From: Otis tarda
Lineage: Eukaryota; Chordata; Aves; Otidiformes; Otididae
Length of the DNA: 64,000 nucleotides
Direction of reading: 5' to 3'
Assembly: GCA_026413225.1 (NCBI GenBank)
Contig: CM048552.1
Span: forward strand, 188,266,053 to 188,330,052
Both the position numbers and the translations under genes were made by a program. The notes under the pieces are model-generated. The model was not told where the DNA came from. It searched no databases and saw only the letters and a list, made by a program, of their open reading frames with translations. Below, piece by piece: positions 1-12,682 of the stretch; positions within the stretch are counted from its first letter, which is position 1; every line of letters starts with the position of its first letter.

Positions 1-3000
1 ACCCACGTCTTTGACTGAGTCGTTGGGGTGAGGAGACCATTGAGTTACCCAAGGAATGAGTGGATGGGCGCTGCGGCCTGGCTGGCTGACAGTGGCTGGC
101 TGCCACAGGGTCCTGTGCGAAAGACCCACCTGCACGACGTGGGGTTTGAGCTCCTGACAGCCAAATCATCCTAGTGTTCCTCCCACAGGCGGAGAGTGGG
201 CTGGCCAGGCTGTAGCACCAACCAGTTTCAAATACCGCTAAAATATGCTGAAATCACAAACTCATGACTGTGAGGCAATGTATGCAGAAGCATGGCTTTG
301 TGCTTTTCGTGTCTTCAGAGAGGCAGGCTAATAGACAGGGAGATGAAGGGGACTGTCAGGAAGTAAATGAAGCCTGGATACCTCAATGACCTCTCACAGA
401 GCCGCCGTGTTGGCCAGACGGCTCTTTGGATCTGCATGGAGGAGACAACTGGGTGTTGAATGCTTCAGTTCATGTTTTGAGAGAAGATAAAAGAACTTGG
501 TTTCACTCTGGGTAATTTTATATTCTAGACTTGCACAGGGGCTTAATTACCCACCTCCCCAAGGGAAAAGCTTAATTTTGGTTGTGAGGGGTAATAATTC
601 CAGGAGGAACAGCCTGAACAATTAGATGAAACCGAAGCAATGAGAGGGTTCCCGAAATGACATTTTGATACTCCTTTCTGTGTGAAGCAGAGCACTGTTC
701 TGTGAATGATCCTATGTTGAAGCACTTATGCTGATGTTTTTGTCTTGCTCCTTTGGTTTGGAGTACTTCTGCTATCAAGTTTGTTTCAAGTTTCCACACT
801 GTAGACAACTTTTTTACCCAGACGCCTACCTCTCCTCTTCTTGAGCCAGTGGACCATCTCACAGCACTGTAACATCCTCCTCCTAAAGACAAAAAATGCA
901 GACTTTTGTCCTTTTCTTAGGAACTGGCAGTAAGGATGAGCCCCAAGATTCATAATGGAGAAAGTGTGCTCTGTCATCACAGTGTCTGTAGTATCCCTGG
1001 CATGCTGCAGACCCACTGTTACCTCAGGAGCTCAGATGTTTCTTTACTGCCTAAGGCTGATTCTGAACTCCTTCCTTTAATACTCACCTTTCTCTTCAGG
1101 TTTCTATTTCTGTGGTATTTGCACTTGGGATCACAGGACAGGACGAGAGACCAGTTAGTACTTGAGCCCAGTTCCACCAACCTTGTGGGAGACATTTAGT
1201 CTTTAAGTGTTGGCACCACATCTGCTCACCAAACCCTCACCTCCCACCGTTGCTGGAACATTTGCCAACACCTGCAACATTGCTTACTGTTGCCTTGGTC
1301 ATTTCCCACCTTCATTCTGCTTCGTCTGTCTCTCATCCACCGGCTGCTCTACTTCTGCTGTTTCTCCCAAGCCTCTCCTAAAGTATTTAAAGGCAGCTTC
1401 TCTTTGATGCAATTTCTACCCCTGTCCTTGCACTGATCAGCAATGTCACTTGCTTTTTTTTCTACCCATGTGCTCCAGATTATAGCATATGTTTAATTAT
1501 TTTTTGTCTTCTTCAAGGTGTAAGTACCTCAGGCCACACTTGTGTTTCCTAATACACTTTGTAATCCTTCAGAAAACGACATTTAGTAGTTCTCCTCATG
1601 TTCTGTTTTTATTTATTCAAGCCATTTATTGCTCGAAGGACCAGTGCAATAAATAGCAAGCATAAGAATTTAGTCTTGCAAAGAGTGGTTGTGTGAGGAT
1701 GTCTGTGTTCCTGGAAAGGCTAGAGAAACCATAGGTGGGGCATTGCACTACATAGCAAGGTTCCCACTGCAGGAAGTCTGCAGGAGGGACTCATCTCACA
1801 CGGTCACTTGCTGCTGGGCCTCTCTGCTCCCTTGACAAGACTTGATACTGGATGTAGCTTTGTTCTGTGAAGGCGTTTGAGATGCCCACATTAGACCTGA
1901 GGACTTCTGCCAATTTCGATGTTTGTCTGTGTTCTGTGAGTGTGGTCAGTAACTTGTGTTTGGCTGGAGCAGGGCACAAAAGAGCCCCTGATCAGGCTTG
2001 AGAGCCATGCTAGTATTCTCACAACAGTGACAGTCCTGAGAACTCGTACCTGATGTCCCAGTCAGTTTAAGCCAGCATAACCAGATGCTGGGAGGCCAGG
2101 AAGGCGTTCTGCTCTCCCAACCCCACCACCTGATCCTGCTGTCCATCAGCTTTCCACCACCCTGCCACAAGTGACCTGCATCAGGAGCTGCTGTGCCTGA
2201 AAATTGACTTGGAGAAAAAAAAAAACCAACCCAAACTGTTATTTTTAGCTGGATCAATTCCCCTATCAGATTCCCAGCACGGCTGGCAAATGTTTGTGCT
2301 GGCACAATTGAAAGGATGCTGTGGGAGTGGGAATGAGCAGTCACAGATACAAGGAGGACGAAGCCAGGAACTGTATGCATCACCAAATAAAGGTCCATGC
2401 ACTTTTAGCCTTAAGGCCTGACCCTGCCACCGAACTCAATGGGAGTATCTGTGGAGTTCTGAAAGGACTAATATTTAAGAGCAACAGTAGATATAAGTGC
2501 AGGTGATGACGAATATGGAAAGTGAGCACTTTCATGGAAGTGAGGCAGCCAGAACCGTCTGAAAAGCAGTGACTGGAGTTACAGAGCAAGAAGTTTTAAC
2601 AGAGCCTTCCTGAACCCGTGAGGGCTTTTTTCAATGAGCATAACAGTATCATCACAAAACCAGCAGGTTGTCCCTCGTAGCCAGATTTTTCTGAGTACAC
2701 ACTGCAAGCGAGAAGTACATGCGATAAACAAGGTTGGGTGCTTAATTGTTTAGAAAGGAAATAACTTCTATTATAATGCATTTTTGCAATGGCAACCTCC
2801 AGGTTCCCTACCTTGTAGCGTCTATGACCAAATCCTTAGTCACAGCTCGAGGCTGCAGAACATTGTCATTATTCAGTGGGTAACGCGGAGATTTCAGTAA
2901 TCCTCAAGAGGTGGGAAAAAAAAAGAAGAAAGAAAGAAGCCTCCTGCTGATGAGATTTCCAAAGCCAGGGTTTATGCACTGTATATTTAATGAGCCCAAG

Positions 3001-4151
3001 TGAAGCAATTGTATTGTTTCTTTCCAGGATGGTGTGAAGCTTGTACTCAGGAGTGCTTGTCAGTGGGATTCCTGTACCTAATGTTTAAACAGTACTTTCT
3101 GGAGGGAAGAAAGTAGATCTGAAATTCAAAGTCATGGACATTTCTAATGCAGTTTTTCAAGTTTAATTTTGCATGTAATCATGATACAGTCTGTCTTCCT
3201 CAGCAAGACCTAATGCTGTAAAACATCACAGCTCTTTTCTCTGAGAGCTGGTTATTACTTAATGCTTAAAACCAGGTTGTGAAAATTGGAGGCTCTTTTT
3301 CTGCAAAGTGTACACTCATAAAAAAGACATTTTTCAGAGCCGTGTCAGCTGAAGTCTTTTTGTTATTATGCTTCGTTGCTTTATGATGCTGTTAGCATCC
3401 TCCTTACATACTACACCAAACTGATCCATCATTAGTCAAGTTAGTAGTTTCACTGCTTAATCTGCCTTGCCTTCATTGTCTTGCATTTTAAACTTAAGAC
3501 ATGGCCCTCCAAGCGTAAGTATCTTCTTTTTGTGAGTGCAACACTCACAAAGAACAAGTTTGCTGAGGATTGCAATATTGAAGATTTTTTTATTTACAGA
3601 AGGGATAATGGGAGAGGTGTTTGTGTTCCCAGGGACTTTGATCCTCTGGAAGCTTTTGGTTTCCAAATAATGGAGCAGAAGGTGTCAAAGGCTCCAGAAA
3701 TCTTACCAATCTACAAAGAATTGCATTCAGAGTGAACTGAACCCACGCAGTGTATGTTACTAAGCACCACCAATTAGGGCCACTGCTCTCTGAGTATCTG
3801 CAGCTGTGAGACCCCCTTCCAGAGACCCAGTGGATTTCAAATCTCTTCCTTAAAGCATGTTGCAATGTTATTTCTTTACACATCTCTCCCTTTGGTCTGC
3901 TGTATGTTTGCTTGTTTAAAGTCCAGTCTGATGTCTGACCGTGCCAACTCACTATGTAATTTTAAGATGAACATAAATATCAAAACCACAATACCAAAAT
4001 TACAGCTGAAGTTCAGCGTGCTCTATTTTAGCCTCCTCCTCCCATCTCTAATTTGCAATGGGCTGGTGAAGTTAGCTTCTACTGCATGGCTGCCCATTGT
4101 GAAACCAGTGCCCACGGTCGCTTGCTTTTTCTATGGAACCAGTGGGGCACG
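1..4151. other. Unique non-coding DNA, no gene seen
   Basis: No open frame here has a recognisable domain; the longest is about 150 codons (1946-2398, minus) and looks like chance. Small structures visible: a perfect inverted repeat with 9-bp arms (ATTTATTGC at 1624-1632, complement at 1646-1654, 13-nt loop), short A-rich runs near 2214-2225 and 2917-2940, and at 2415-2445 a phrase (GGCCTGACCCTGCC, then CTCAATGGGAG) that recurs in related form elsewhere in the window and probably marks an old interspersed repeat. Confidence 0.6.
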
Positions 4152-4281
4152 AGAGGAAACTCGTGATCTCGGTGACAGTGATAACAATGCAGGGTCCAGT
4201 CCTGACATGCAGAGGAGCTGGGATTGAAACTTGGCAGGCAAACAAAAAGAGCCCAGTTTTAAACCTCCATGCTAAATTGTC
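4152..4281 (-). mobile_element. MIR-like SINE relic
   Basis: Read on the minus strand this matches the order of parts in a MIR element: a tRNA-related segment at 4220-4281 (TGGGATTGAAACTTGG, then GCCCAGTTTTAAACC and ATGCTAAATTGTCC) and, further along, GAGGAAACT from the core/3' side near 4153-4161. The middle is badly decayed. MIRs are ancient amniote SINEs, so strong divergence is expected. The match is from memory of the consensus, not from an alignment. Confidence 0.5.
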
Positions 4282-6235
4282 CTAACACTTAGGATTAAAT
4301 GTGGAGTTGTTTTTGACGCGTGCACAGTCTCTCACATTGGAGTGGGTAATTTCTTGGTCCAGCATAGTTATCTGATATTTATGTATCCTGTACTTCAACA
4401 AGGGTTACACAAGCAGTTTTAAATGCTTCATGATAATGTCTTCAAGCATGCCATCAACACAGCAGAGCAGCTTCTCTACAAGCAACGACATTCCAAAAAT
4501 AGAAGATCTCACTACCCTGAAAGGCTGTTCGAGACCCTCAGTCCTTTGATGGTTAGAAATCATCTTCTGATCTCCAGGATGAATTTATGTATTGTTAGTA
4601 TGTACTTATTTGCTCTTGGTCCCATGTTGACCCGTCGCTTAAACAGCGGTTTTTCCCTCTCTGCTGTAAGTTGCTCTGATGTATTTATATAGACAGCAGT
4701 CTCAACTCTGACTTAACTTCCACTGTATTTCTTTTTTAAAATCTTGAATTATTTTACCTCCTTTTCTAAGATAGAGTTTGCAGTCATCTGTCTCACCTTG
4801 TTAGTCCTTGTCACAGGTGAAGGGAGACAGGCACCTCCAGCAGGAACCTGATCCCACCTGTCTTGGATCCCACTGATATTAATAGAGAACAAATAGTCTG
4901 CTGGAGGTGCTTCTGGTTAGTATGGAGAGAGCCAGGACAATTAGCTCATAAAAGATACTTAACTATTAGGTGACTAAAGTTTGGTAAAATGAATCCTGCC
5001 CCCTCTGAACAACCTTATTTGGTAGCAGTCAGTCAGTCAGTAAGACTAGGGGATGAGCTATGAGTGTGCCGATGACACATATTCATGTGATTCTCCTCCT
5101 TCTGGCTGGCTTTGTAGGGCAAGAAAACACCTCACAATCTTTTTTAGAATCAGTTCAATGACACCACAGCGTAATCCTTTATCATCTGTTATGCTCTGCT
5201 GTGCTGAGTACGTCCCATAGGACAAGTCTGGAGAGAAGTGGTTACCTGCTGTCCATGTGGAAGGCTGGTTTCCCTAATTGATTATCTGTCTGTATTTCAC
5301 ACTTCAGATCATCCCTGCATAAGAAAACTCTGCCTGATGAATGCTAACGTGGGCACTACCAGTTGTGCCTTACTTAACATCAGGGCATCACTAATTTTCT
5401 TACTCTGGTTTCAAGATCTTCGCTGGATGACCCCATGTTTGTATGTTTAAATGATGGGAGACTGTGCCTTTACTTGCATGGATAGCAGCAGCATCCTTTG
5501 TTTGCTAATTAAGCTTGGCAATTAAATGTGAAACTTGTGTCTGCACAGCAGACCACTCAGGACACCGTGCAGCATGTAAGCCCCATATTCTAGATTAAGC
5601 AGACCCCTTTTGGGTCTCACTCCATAGGCATGACACTGTGCCATGAATTAAAGGATGTGCTTGAAAAACAGACTCAAGTGTGATGCCTTGCCAATGTAGT
5701 TTGTTAATGCCTTAAACAACTGTAGTCAAGTTTCATTTATTTATGATAATATCTTCTAGCCTGCCAATAAACATACTGTAATAGGTTTTTTAAAAGTAAT
5801 GAAATCCTAGAAATATGAGATCTTGCTAGGAACATAAATTAAAGCTCTGCTGAGAAGTAGGATGAGTCCCCTTGAGGGTAAAGGGGTTGGTGAGTTCTTT
5901 AAATATGTGTGGATTAGCAAAATGAGAATTAATGAGCTGTTATTATTTATAGAAGCAACATGTGATCAGTGTTTTCTCATAATTTATACTTCCCAAAACC
6001 TGGATTTACTTTGCTTTTACTCAGCTAGAGGCTTTAGACTCAGTAATATTTCTTCTACAGAACCAAGATTCATCAGTATTTTAAATGGGGTCTCCGTTTT
6101 GCGCTAGAATAATTATTTGTGATTTATGTTCTGTCTGTTTTGCATACAATGGGCCAAGTTCCTACTTAAAATTCATGTAGCCCCATTCATGTGAAAGAGG
6201 CTTGTAATGATTCAGAGACAGAACAATGTAGCTGT
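4282..6235. other. Unique non-coding DNA, no gene seen
   Basis: No supported coding frame, RNA gene or mobile element. A minimal tetranucleotide run (CAGT, nearly four units) lies at 5026-5040. Otherwise the stretch is ordinary AT-leaning sequence. Confidence 0.6.
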
Positions 6236-6305
6236 AGAGATGCCTGAGACCAGGACTCAGACCAGAGATTTCCTTTGTGATCCTGACCAAATCACTCAGG
6301 GTGGG
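6236..6305 (+). mobile_element. Possible MIR-like SINE relic
   Basis: The segment runs GAGACCAGGACTCAGACC, then TTGTGATCCTGACCAAATCA. This resembles the tRNA-to-core junction of MIR, where TGTGACCTTGGGCAAGTCAC is the conserved core phrase. Only about 70 bases are alignable by eye, so this is a weak call; the sequence just downstream could belong to a different, unnamed old repeat. Confidence 0.35.
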
Positions 6306-7148
6306 ATTTATCCACCTGCAGGAAAGATACCTGCCTTAGGCTGCTCACCTGGGCCCTCTCTACAGTCAAAGGAGAGAGCGGTTCATTGATCAGAGGTTAT
6401 TAATTCTACCCTAAAATGATTGTCCTAGATGATGGAGGCTTGTCTGTGCTCCAGTATTTGGTGCTCCTGCATAAATGTCAGGGACTTGCCTGAAAGCCAC
6501 CCTATTTTGGTGGTGATTCCCCACCGACAATTACTCCTCAAGTCTTCGAGACATTTTAAAATGCATTATTTGTGTAAGACAATGATATTTGTGTTATGAT
6601 AACTCCGACCATGGCTGCAGTTGCATCTTACCTGTCTTGCTTATCTGTATTGCTATTTCTGTATAACAGAACAATAAGCAATAAGTGAGTTTGGCACCAG
6701 GAAGAAGTGGGAGGTGGTACACTGTGACATATGATGTCACGCATGATGTCTGTCTGCAGCATCATCTGTCTGCAGCATCAGTGCTATCCTGGCACCTCTG
6801 GCTGTGTTTCATACTGTCTGAGCCAGCAGACTATCTGAATCACTAGGATCCACCACTTGAGAGACCCCCTTTAATACTGATTTGTAAGCTTTAGCCTCTG
6901 TGATTATTTCTGGTCCATAATCTCATTACCTAAACGCTCCTGTATTGAACAGTCTGAGTACTTATCATCCTGTAAACTAATTTATTCCAGTCTCTTCTGA
7001 ACGTGTTTGCTTTTGTCTTCTGATGGATGGAAATGCCTTTGTGCCTTCTGCCTCACACTGCTGGCATCCCTTCTATTTCTGCCCCTTCACCAGTCCTCCT
7101 GGTATTCTCACAGATAGCTGCTGTTTCCTTAGGTGAAAACATCCCTGA
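6306..7148. other. Unique non-coding DNA with a 16-bp tandem duplication
   Basis: No gene seen. TCTGTCTGCAGCATCA occurs twice head to tail at 6749-6764 and 6765-6780 with no mismatch. The stretch ends where CR1 homology begins, at about 7149. Confidence 0.6.
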
Positions 7149-8195
7149 TTTGACACTGTCCCGCACGACATCCTTCTCTCTAAACTAGAGAGGCATGGGT
7201 TCGATGGATGGACCACTCGGTGGATAAGGAGTTGGCTGGATGGCCGCACTCAGAGAGTGGTGGTCAACGGCTCAATGTCCAAGTGCAGACCGGTCATGAG
7301 TGGCATCCCTCAGGGGTCCGTGTTGGGCCCGGCCCTGTTCAACATCTTTGTCGGCGATATGGACAGTGGGATAGAGTGCACCCTCAGCAAGTTTGCCGAT
7401 GACACCAAGCTGTGTGGTGCCGTCGACTCGCTGGAAGGGAGGGATGCCTTCCAGAGGGACCTGGACAGGCTGGAGAGGTGGGCCCGTGCCAACCTCATGA
7501 AGTTCAACCAGGCCAAGTGCAAGGTCCTGCACCTGGGTCGTGGCAATCCCAGGCACAAATACAGGCTGGGCGGAGAATGGATTGAGAGCAGCCCTGAGGA
7601 GAAAGACTTGGGAGTGCTGGTGGATGAGAGGCTCAACATGAGTGGGCAATGTGCCCTTGCGGCCCAGAAGGCCAACCGCATCCTGGGCTGCATCAAGAGG
7701 AGCGTGGCCAGCAGGTCAAGGGAGGTGATTCTGCCCCTCTACTCTGCCCTGGTGAGACCCCACCTGGAGTACTGCGTCCAGTTCTGGAGTCCCCAACATA
7801 AGAAGGACATGGACCAGTTGGAAAGGGTCCAGAGGAGGGCCACAAAGATGATCAGAGGGCTGGAGCACCTCTCCTATGAGGACAGGCTGAGAGAGTTGGG
7901 GCTGTTCAGCCTGGAGAAGAGGAGGCTCTGGGGAGACCTGATAGCAGTCTTCCAATACCTCAAGGGGGCCTACAGGAAAGATGGGGAGAGGCTGTTCAGT
8001 AGGGCCTGTTGTGGTAGGACAAGGGGTAATGGGTTTAAATTAGAAGGAGGTAGGTTTAGATTAGATATTAGAAAAAATTTTTTTACAATGAGAGTTGTAG
8101 AACACTGGAACAGGTTGCCCAGAGAGGTGGTAGATGCCCCATCCCTGGAAATGTTCAAGGCCAGGCTGGATGAGGCTCTGAGCAACCTGATCTAG
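7149..8195 (+). pseudogene. CR1 ORF2 fragment: C-terminal reverse transcriptase
   Basis: This is the open frame inside the CR1 copy. Seen directly: motif A aspartate in FDTVPHD, a [10 protein letters not shown] stretch, motif [11 protein letters not shown], motif C FADDTKL, then [38 protein letters not shown] and [10 protein letters not shown], all familiar CR1 ORF2 phrases in the right order. Complete ORF2 proteins in the family run to roughly 900-1000 residues, so about a third is present. It lacks the APE-type endonuclease and the N-terminal RT region and has no promoter of its own. The start is set by the truncation point, not by an initiation codon; a GTG at 7257 lies inside motif-bearing sequence and is not a credible start. 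Host function is not implied. Confidence 0.9.
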
Positions 8196-8293
8196 TCAGG
8201 GATGTCCCTGCTTCTTGCAGGGGGGTTGGACTAGATGACCTTTGAAGGTCCCTTCCAACTCTAACCATTCTATGATTCTATGATTCTATGATT
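7149..8293 (+). mobile_element. CR1 LINE, 5'-truncated, young-looking, with an open RT frame
   Basis: This is the 3' part of an avian CR1 retrotransposon. A single open frame of about 348 codons runs from 7149 to the TAG at 8193-8195 and encodes the C-terminal half of ORF2. It keeps reverse-transcriptase motif A (FDTVPHD at 7149-7169), motif B ([11 protein letters not shown] near 7299-7331) and the catalytic motif C FADD (7392-7403), followed by the usual CR1 tail domain ending in LSNLI. The 3' UTR follows, closing with three ATTCTATG units at 8267-8290. The endonuclease domain and the 5' half of ORF2 are absent, as expected from incomplete reverse transcription. No initiator belongs to this frame, so the copy is not an autonomous gene. 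The open frame and abundant surviving CpGs suggest a fairly recent insertion. No target-site duplication is evident, which is usual for CR1. Confidence 0.95.
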
Positions 8294-11200
8294 TCTCTAC
8301 TGGCTTTGGTGGCTTGTTCCAAGTCCTGCTTTTGCTCTCCTTTTAATTTTCTCTTTAGTCTTGAGTATATTTTCTTGCTTCCTCCTCAAAATGCTATTTA
8401 GTGGTTTCCTTGATGGTTTTGTTCTCTGTACATAAGCCATACTACAATAACTCTAACTCAGATATGTAGATGTCTTTTCCTATTATTACCATTATTAAGC
8501 CCGCCACATTCATTACCAACTGGCAGCCAAAAGCTTTACATATTAAATATTTTCCCCTTGAATATCCTGTATGTCTCCTCTTTCAAGTTTATTTTCCTCT
8601 CAGTGTATGGGACAAATGATGTGCGTAACTACCATTAACGGTAATGGGATCTGTGTGTGTAAATCTTCCTTGTGTTGAAAGGAGAATGGGCCTCCATGTT
8701 TCTTGTCATCTAAGATGCCATCCTGGTGGGCTTTCTCGGTGCTTCTCCTTTGAGTTTCCCCCTTCCCTCACCCACTGGCACAGAATATACAACTTGCAGG
8801 GAAGATGTGGTGGAAGTCACGGTACATTAAACAGATATCAAAACCCATACTGAAGAGTGGGTGAGCTTCGGCGGGGAAGTGCAGAATACTGACAGCCACT
8901 AAGGAGGATGAATGCGAGCTGTGCCTTGAATAATTAGATGAAACATAAATAAAATAGCGACATGATTTGTTTCCCCATTTACCTCATGAATAGAAGACAC
9001 CAGCCCTCACTCTTCCTTACTGGAGGGGAAGCATCGAGTTCAGTGGTGTTACTCCTGATTCACGCTGATGAAAATGAAGAAAAATTGGCTTTATTTTGAG
9101 AGATGATATTGAGGGAGTTGTTGGAGAGTAATGAAGCTGTAGGACTGACTGTTTAAAGTCTCCTGTTACAGCCTTGTGTGTGTCAGGGCAGAACTCACAC
9201 TTCCCCTCTATGATAAATCAGTATTTATCCTGGAGTAGATATATATATTATGGTATCAATGTGTCTTATGACTGAGATGGGAGACTGAGCCATGGCAGTA
9301 AGGAGCCCACAAGGGAATTAAGCCATTTGGCATGGTAAAGGAGGTTATATTGTAAGGGATTTTAATATAAGAAGGAGCAGTGCTGCATGACGACTTTAGT
9401 AGGGTGCTTTAGCATATTGAGCAAAGCTACTTGAGTGAAACAAAAAAAACTGGGCCACATTAAAAGATCTCTTAAAGGGGTTTTCTGTGTGTTTTTTTTC
9501 AGAGGTCATAAAGAAACCACATACTGAATATTGCTTTTTGCACATTATGGAAAGCTCTGAGTTGGTTTCAGTAGACTGAGATCGATTCATAAGGGCTAGC
9601 TTTTCACGCAGGCACCGCTGTTATTATTCTTTATTAATTTGTACAGCATCCAAATAGGCACTTTGCAGACAGACACAGTGAGATTTTTTCCCTGAGGAGC
9701 ATAAGAGTGTAATTAATCCTAGCAGTGATTTTAGCAGGCCGTTTCAAGCACTTAAAATTAAATACATGTTGTTTCTAGAATCAGGTCTAGAGGAGAGGTA
9801 GGGACCACTTGTGGAAAGCTGTGACATCTCTCTTGCAAAGACCAAACTCCTTCCTTCTCCTGTCAGCATCTCCTATACTCTATGGTCTGTTGACCCTTTG
9901 TGTTTGGGCTTTGGCATGTAGGAAGGAAGAAGTCTTGGAGCTGTACAGCTACAATTGTGCACTCCAAAATGCCCCACTAGGAAATAAGCAGGAGTTACGA
10001 GCTCATAGTGGAGGTGTTTCCTCCTGGTGCTTGTCTTGATTGAGATGCAGCTGTTGTATAGGTCATGTACTCACCGGTGATCTCCATCCTCAGCAAAGGA
10101 TAGGAGAAAGTTGCCTCATGCTACATCTGGACAGTAGAACACCACAATTTCAGAAATATTTTGAATGTTTTCCAATGAGACTTAGTGGACTATTATTGTT
10201 ATATATGAGTTATTTTTAGGAGCACCATGGTTTTGATTTTTATGTATTCAGGAAAAATTCAGTCCTGGAATAAGCAAGAGCAGCTCCTAGGCAAACCTTA
10301 GGATCAAATATGAAGTAAGGCTCCAAAGTTACACATTGCATCTCATTTGGCAATGGGATGGGTGCTGGTATGTGAGAAAAGGGCATGACTCAGCTTTTGC
10401 ACCCGTTTTTGGCTTTGTTGTAATTCTCTTGGTGTCTGTGCTTGTAGTTATATGTCTGTGTAAAGACTTCTATCCTTTTACGTGACTGGAGACTGGAGCC
10501 TAGAAAGTACCTTTTACAAGTCAAGGGTTGTTCCCAGCTGATGCACCATTTATATTTTACTTGAATGAAGCAATTCTGAACACAGAATTAGAGAAACTAA
10601 GACTTTGCTCAACCTGAAACTAGTTTAACTGACTTCTTTTTTTGTGAGTCTTTAAATTCTTCTGATTGAAATAGTAACATTACAATCTGCATTAAAATTA
10701 CAAGTAATAATCATAATTATAATATCCAGATTTTATGTAGCATTTGTATTTCTTATTAGTGGTGGTTTCCAGCTATGATGATAATGTGTGAAATAATTTC
10801 CATGGGCTCATGTTCTTGCTAGGAAAATATGAGTTCAACGCATAGTGAACACTTTGTTATAAAGAATCTTTATAAAAAATGGTCACTTGGGAAGCAATTA
10901 CTAATAATTATAGAATCCTTCATCACTGCTTTTGATCTTTCACATGCATGGATCTAAACCCTTAATATTCATGTTGCTGACAGTACAGCACGGTTCAACA
11001 ATAGCTTTGATGCCAATAAGAACAAAAGAGCTTTTTAAAAATATTCAATTCAGCAATTACTGTCACAGCTCTACTCCTTGAATGCAACTGCGTGTGTTCT
11101 TTGCAGTTAATGAATTCATACTATCTTCTAAAATTTACAATACTTTTTCCAGCCCTTATAGTCTTTAGATGCAAGTCGTATCAATAGTGATATCCATCAT

Positions 11201-12189
11201 CACTAGGTGTTTGCTCTATGAGCATGTGTTGCTCTGTGTGCACTGTGTACAATTACTTTTGAAGCATAGACAGGATAATAGTCAGACCATTTTATGCCTT
11301 AGGCAGGGGACATCTGCCAAGCATATATTGTACTCTACCAATAGGTCTTCAATCTTTCGCATCCCTATGAAATTAATTTTTCCTGGGGCTCTGGATAATT
11401 TATCTTGTCTAATGAAAGTACAGCCATTTCACAAACGACCGATAGAATGATTCTGGAAACTTGTATTATAGAAAATACATGCCTTCTTTTAAAATGTGAG
11501 ACATTATTTTTTCAATAAGAATAGTTTTTTATTTTATTTTCTTGAGAATTATGAAAAGAAAACATAGAATGGGACAAACACAGATGATTATGGTAAGGCA
11601 AAGGTATTTAGAATAGGTCTGCAGTGCAAAATGTATCCATGAAATATGTGAGACTTATATGTATGTCATACATATCTCATATCTCATATAAATCATGTAA
11701 AATTAAATATAGCCAACATCGTTCACTCAGCTGTAAGCTACAACCTATCATTATTTGTCATTTTAGACTATGCCGTCTGTGGGACAAGGGACCATCCTAC
11801 TATTCAGCATCTCAACCGCATCTCGGAGCACTCCCAGCTCTATTAGAGGTTGCTGCTCCCTTGTACCCTGTCACTGAAAGGTCTTCAGCTACATGGAGAA
11901 GGGCCACACTGGGCCATACTGCAGTGATACAGTCTTTGCTTCCTCCATCGCAAGGCAAGAGATGCATGGTTCTGTGTCCTGTGACCAGGAATGACCAACA
12001 GCTGGATTGGTCATGGCTAGTGCATGAGCCATCATGAGCTTTCCTGAGCACAGGGCTGGGTTCAATCCCTTCTCCCTTGCAGTAGCTCAACATTGAGGCC
12101 TCTTTCCGTCTTTAAGCTCACCTGTACCATCTGTACCTATCTGGCAGGTGCCAGGGCAAAATAACTGACTCTGCCTGGCTCTGGGGCCA
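8294..12189. other. Unique non-coding DNA, no gene seen
   Basis: No frame with a domain, no RNA gene. The segment from about 10660 to 11160 is markedly AT-rich. A perfect inverted repeat with 9-bp arms around a single T (ATATGTATG / CATACATAT) lies at 11657-11675. The longest frame (11624-12037, plus, 137 codons) has no recognisable similarity. Confidence 0.6.
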
Positions 12190-12682
12190 AGGAAAAGGAG
12201 AGAAACTGTTAGACAAGACTCTTCAGCCTGAAAAAGTCAACACAGAAGGGATACGCTGAAGAACTACAAAATCCTGGATATGGAGAGGGGGGATAAGGGC
12301 TATACATTCACTGTTTCATCCTGGGCAGGGATGAATATCCATCAAATGGAGGTACTTAGAGACAAGTTCTAAAGTAACAGAAAAGAAAGTTCTCTGTGTA
12401 ACAGGCAATAAACCCGTGGACTTCCTGCCAAAGGATGTTATGAATGCAAATGAGAGGCTGGGCAAGAACTTGGAAGAGATTTACAAAGGTTTATTAAACA
12501 GACAAAGCACATGAGGCTTAGAAGATCAGCTCGGCTGAAAATAGTCAGAAACTGAGATAGTATGTGAAGGAAATACCATAAACGTTTGCCCATTTCTTAT
12601 TTTTCACTGAGCATGGACTTATGGCCACTGCTGGAAGCTGGAATTGGGCTAGGTAGACCCTTTGTCTGAACCAAAAAGTCCA
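12190..12682 (+). mobile_element. Ancient CR1/L3-like LINE, 3' portion
   Basis: Recognisable order of old CR1 phrases: GACTCTTCAGCCTGAAAAAG at 12217-12236 (end of the ORF2 tail), AACTACAAAATCCTGGAT, then CTGCCAAAGGATGTTATG near 12426, and a 3' UTR closing with TGGAAGCTGGAATTGGGCTA, GGTAGACCCTTTGTCTGAAC at about 12630-12671. The reading frame is thoroughly broken and the divergence is much greater than in the copy at 7149-8293, so this belongs to an older CR1 group. Boundaries are approximate. Confidence 0.7.

Noticed and set aside
12058-12072. GGTTCAATCCC, like a tRNA T-arm
   Set aside because: No matching A box, acceptor stem or cloverleaf could be drawn around it.
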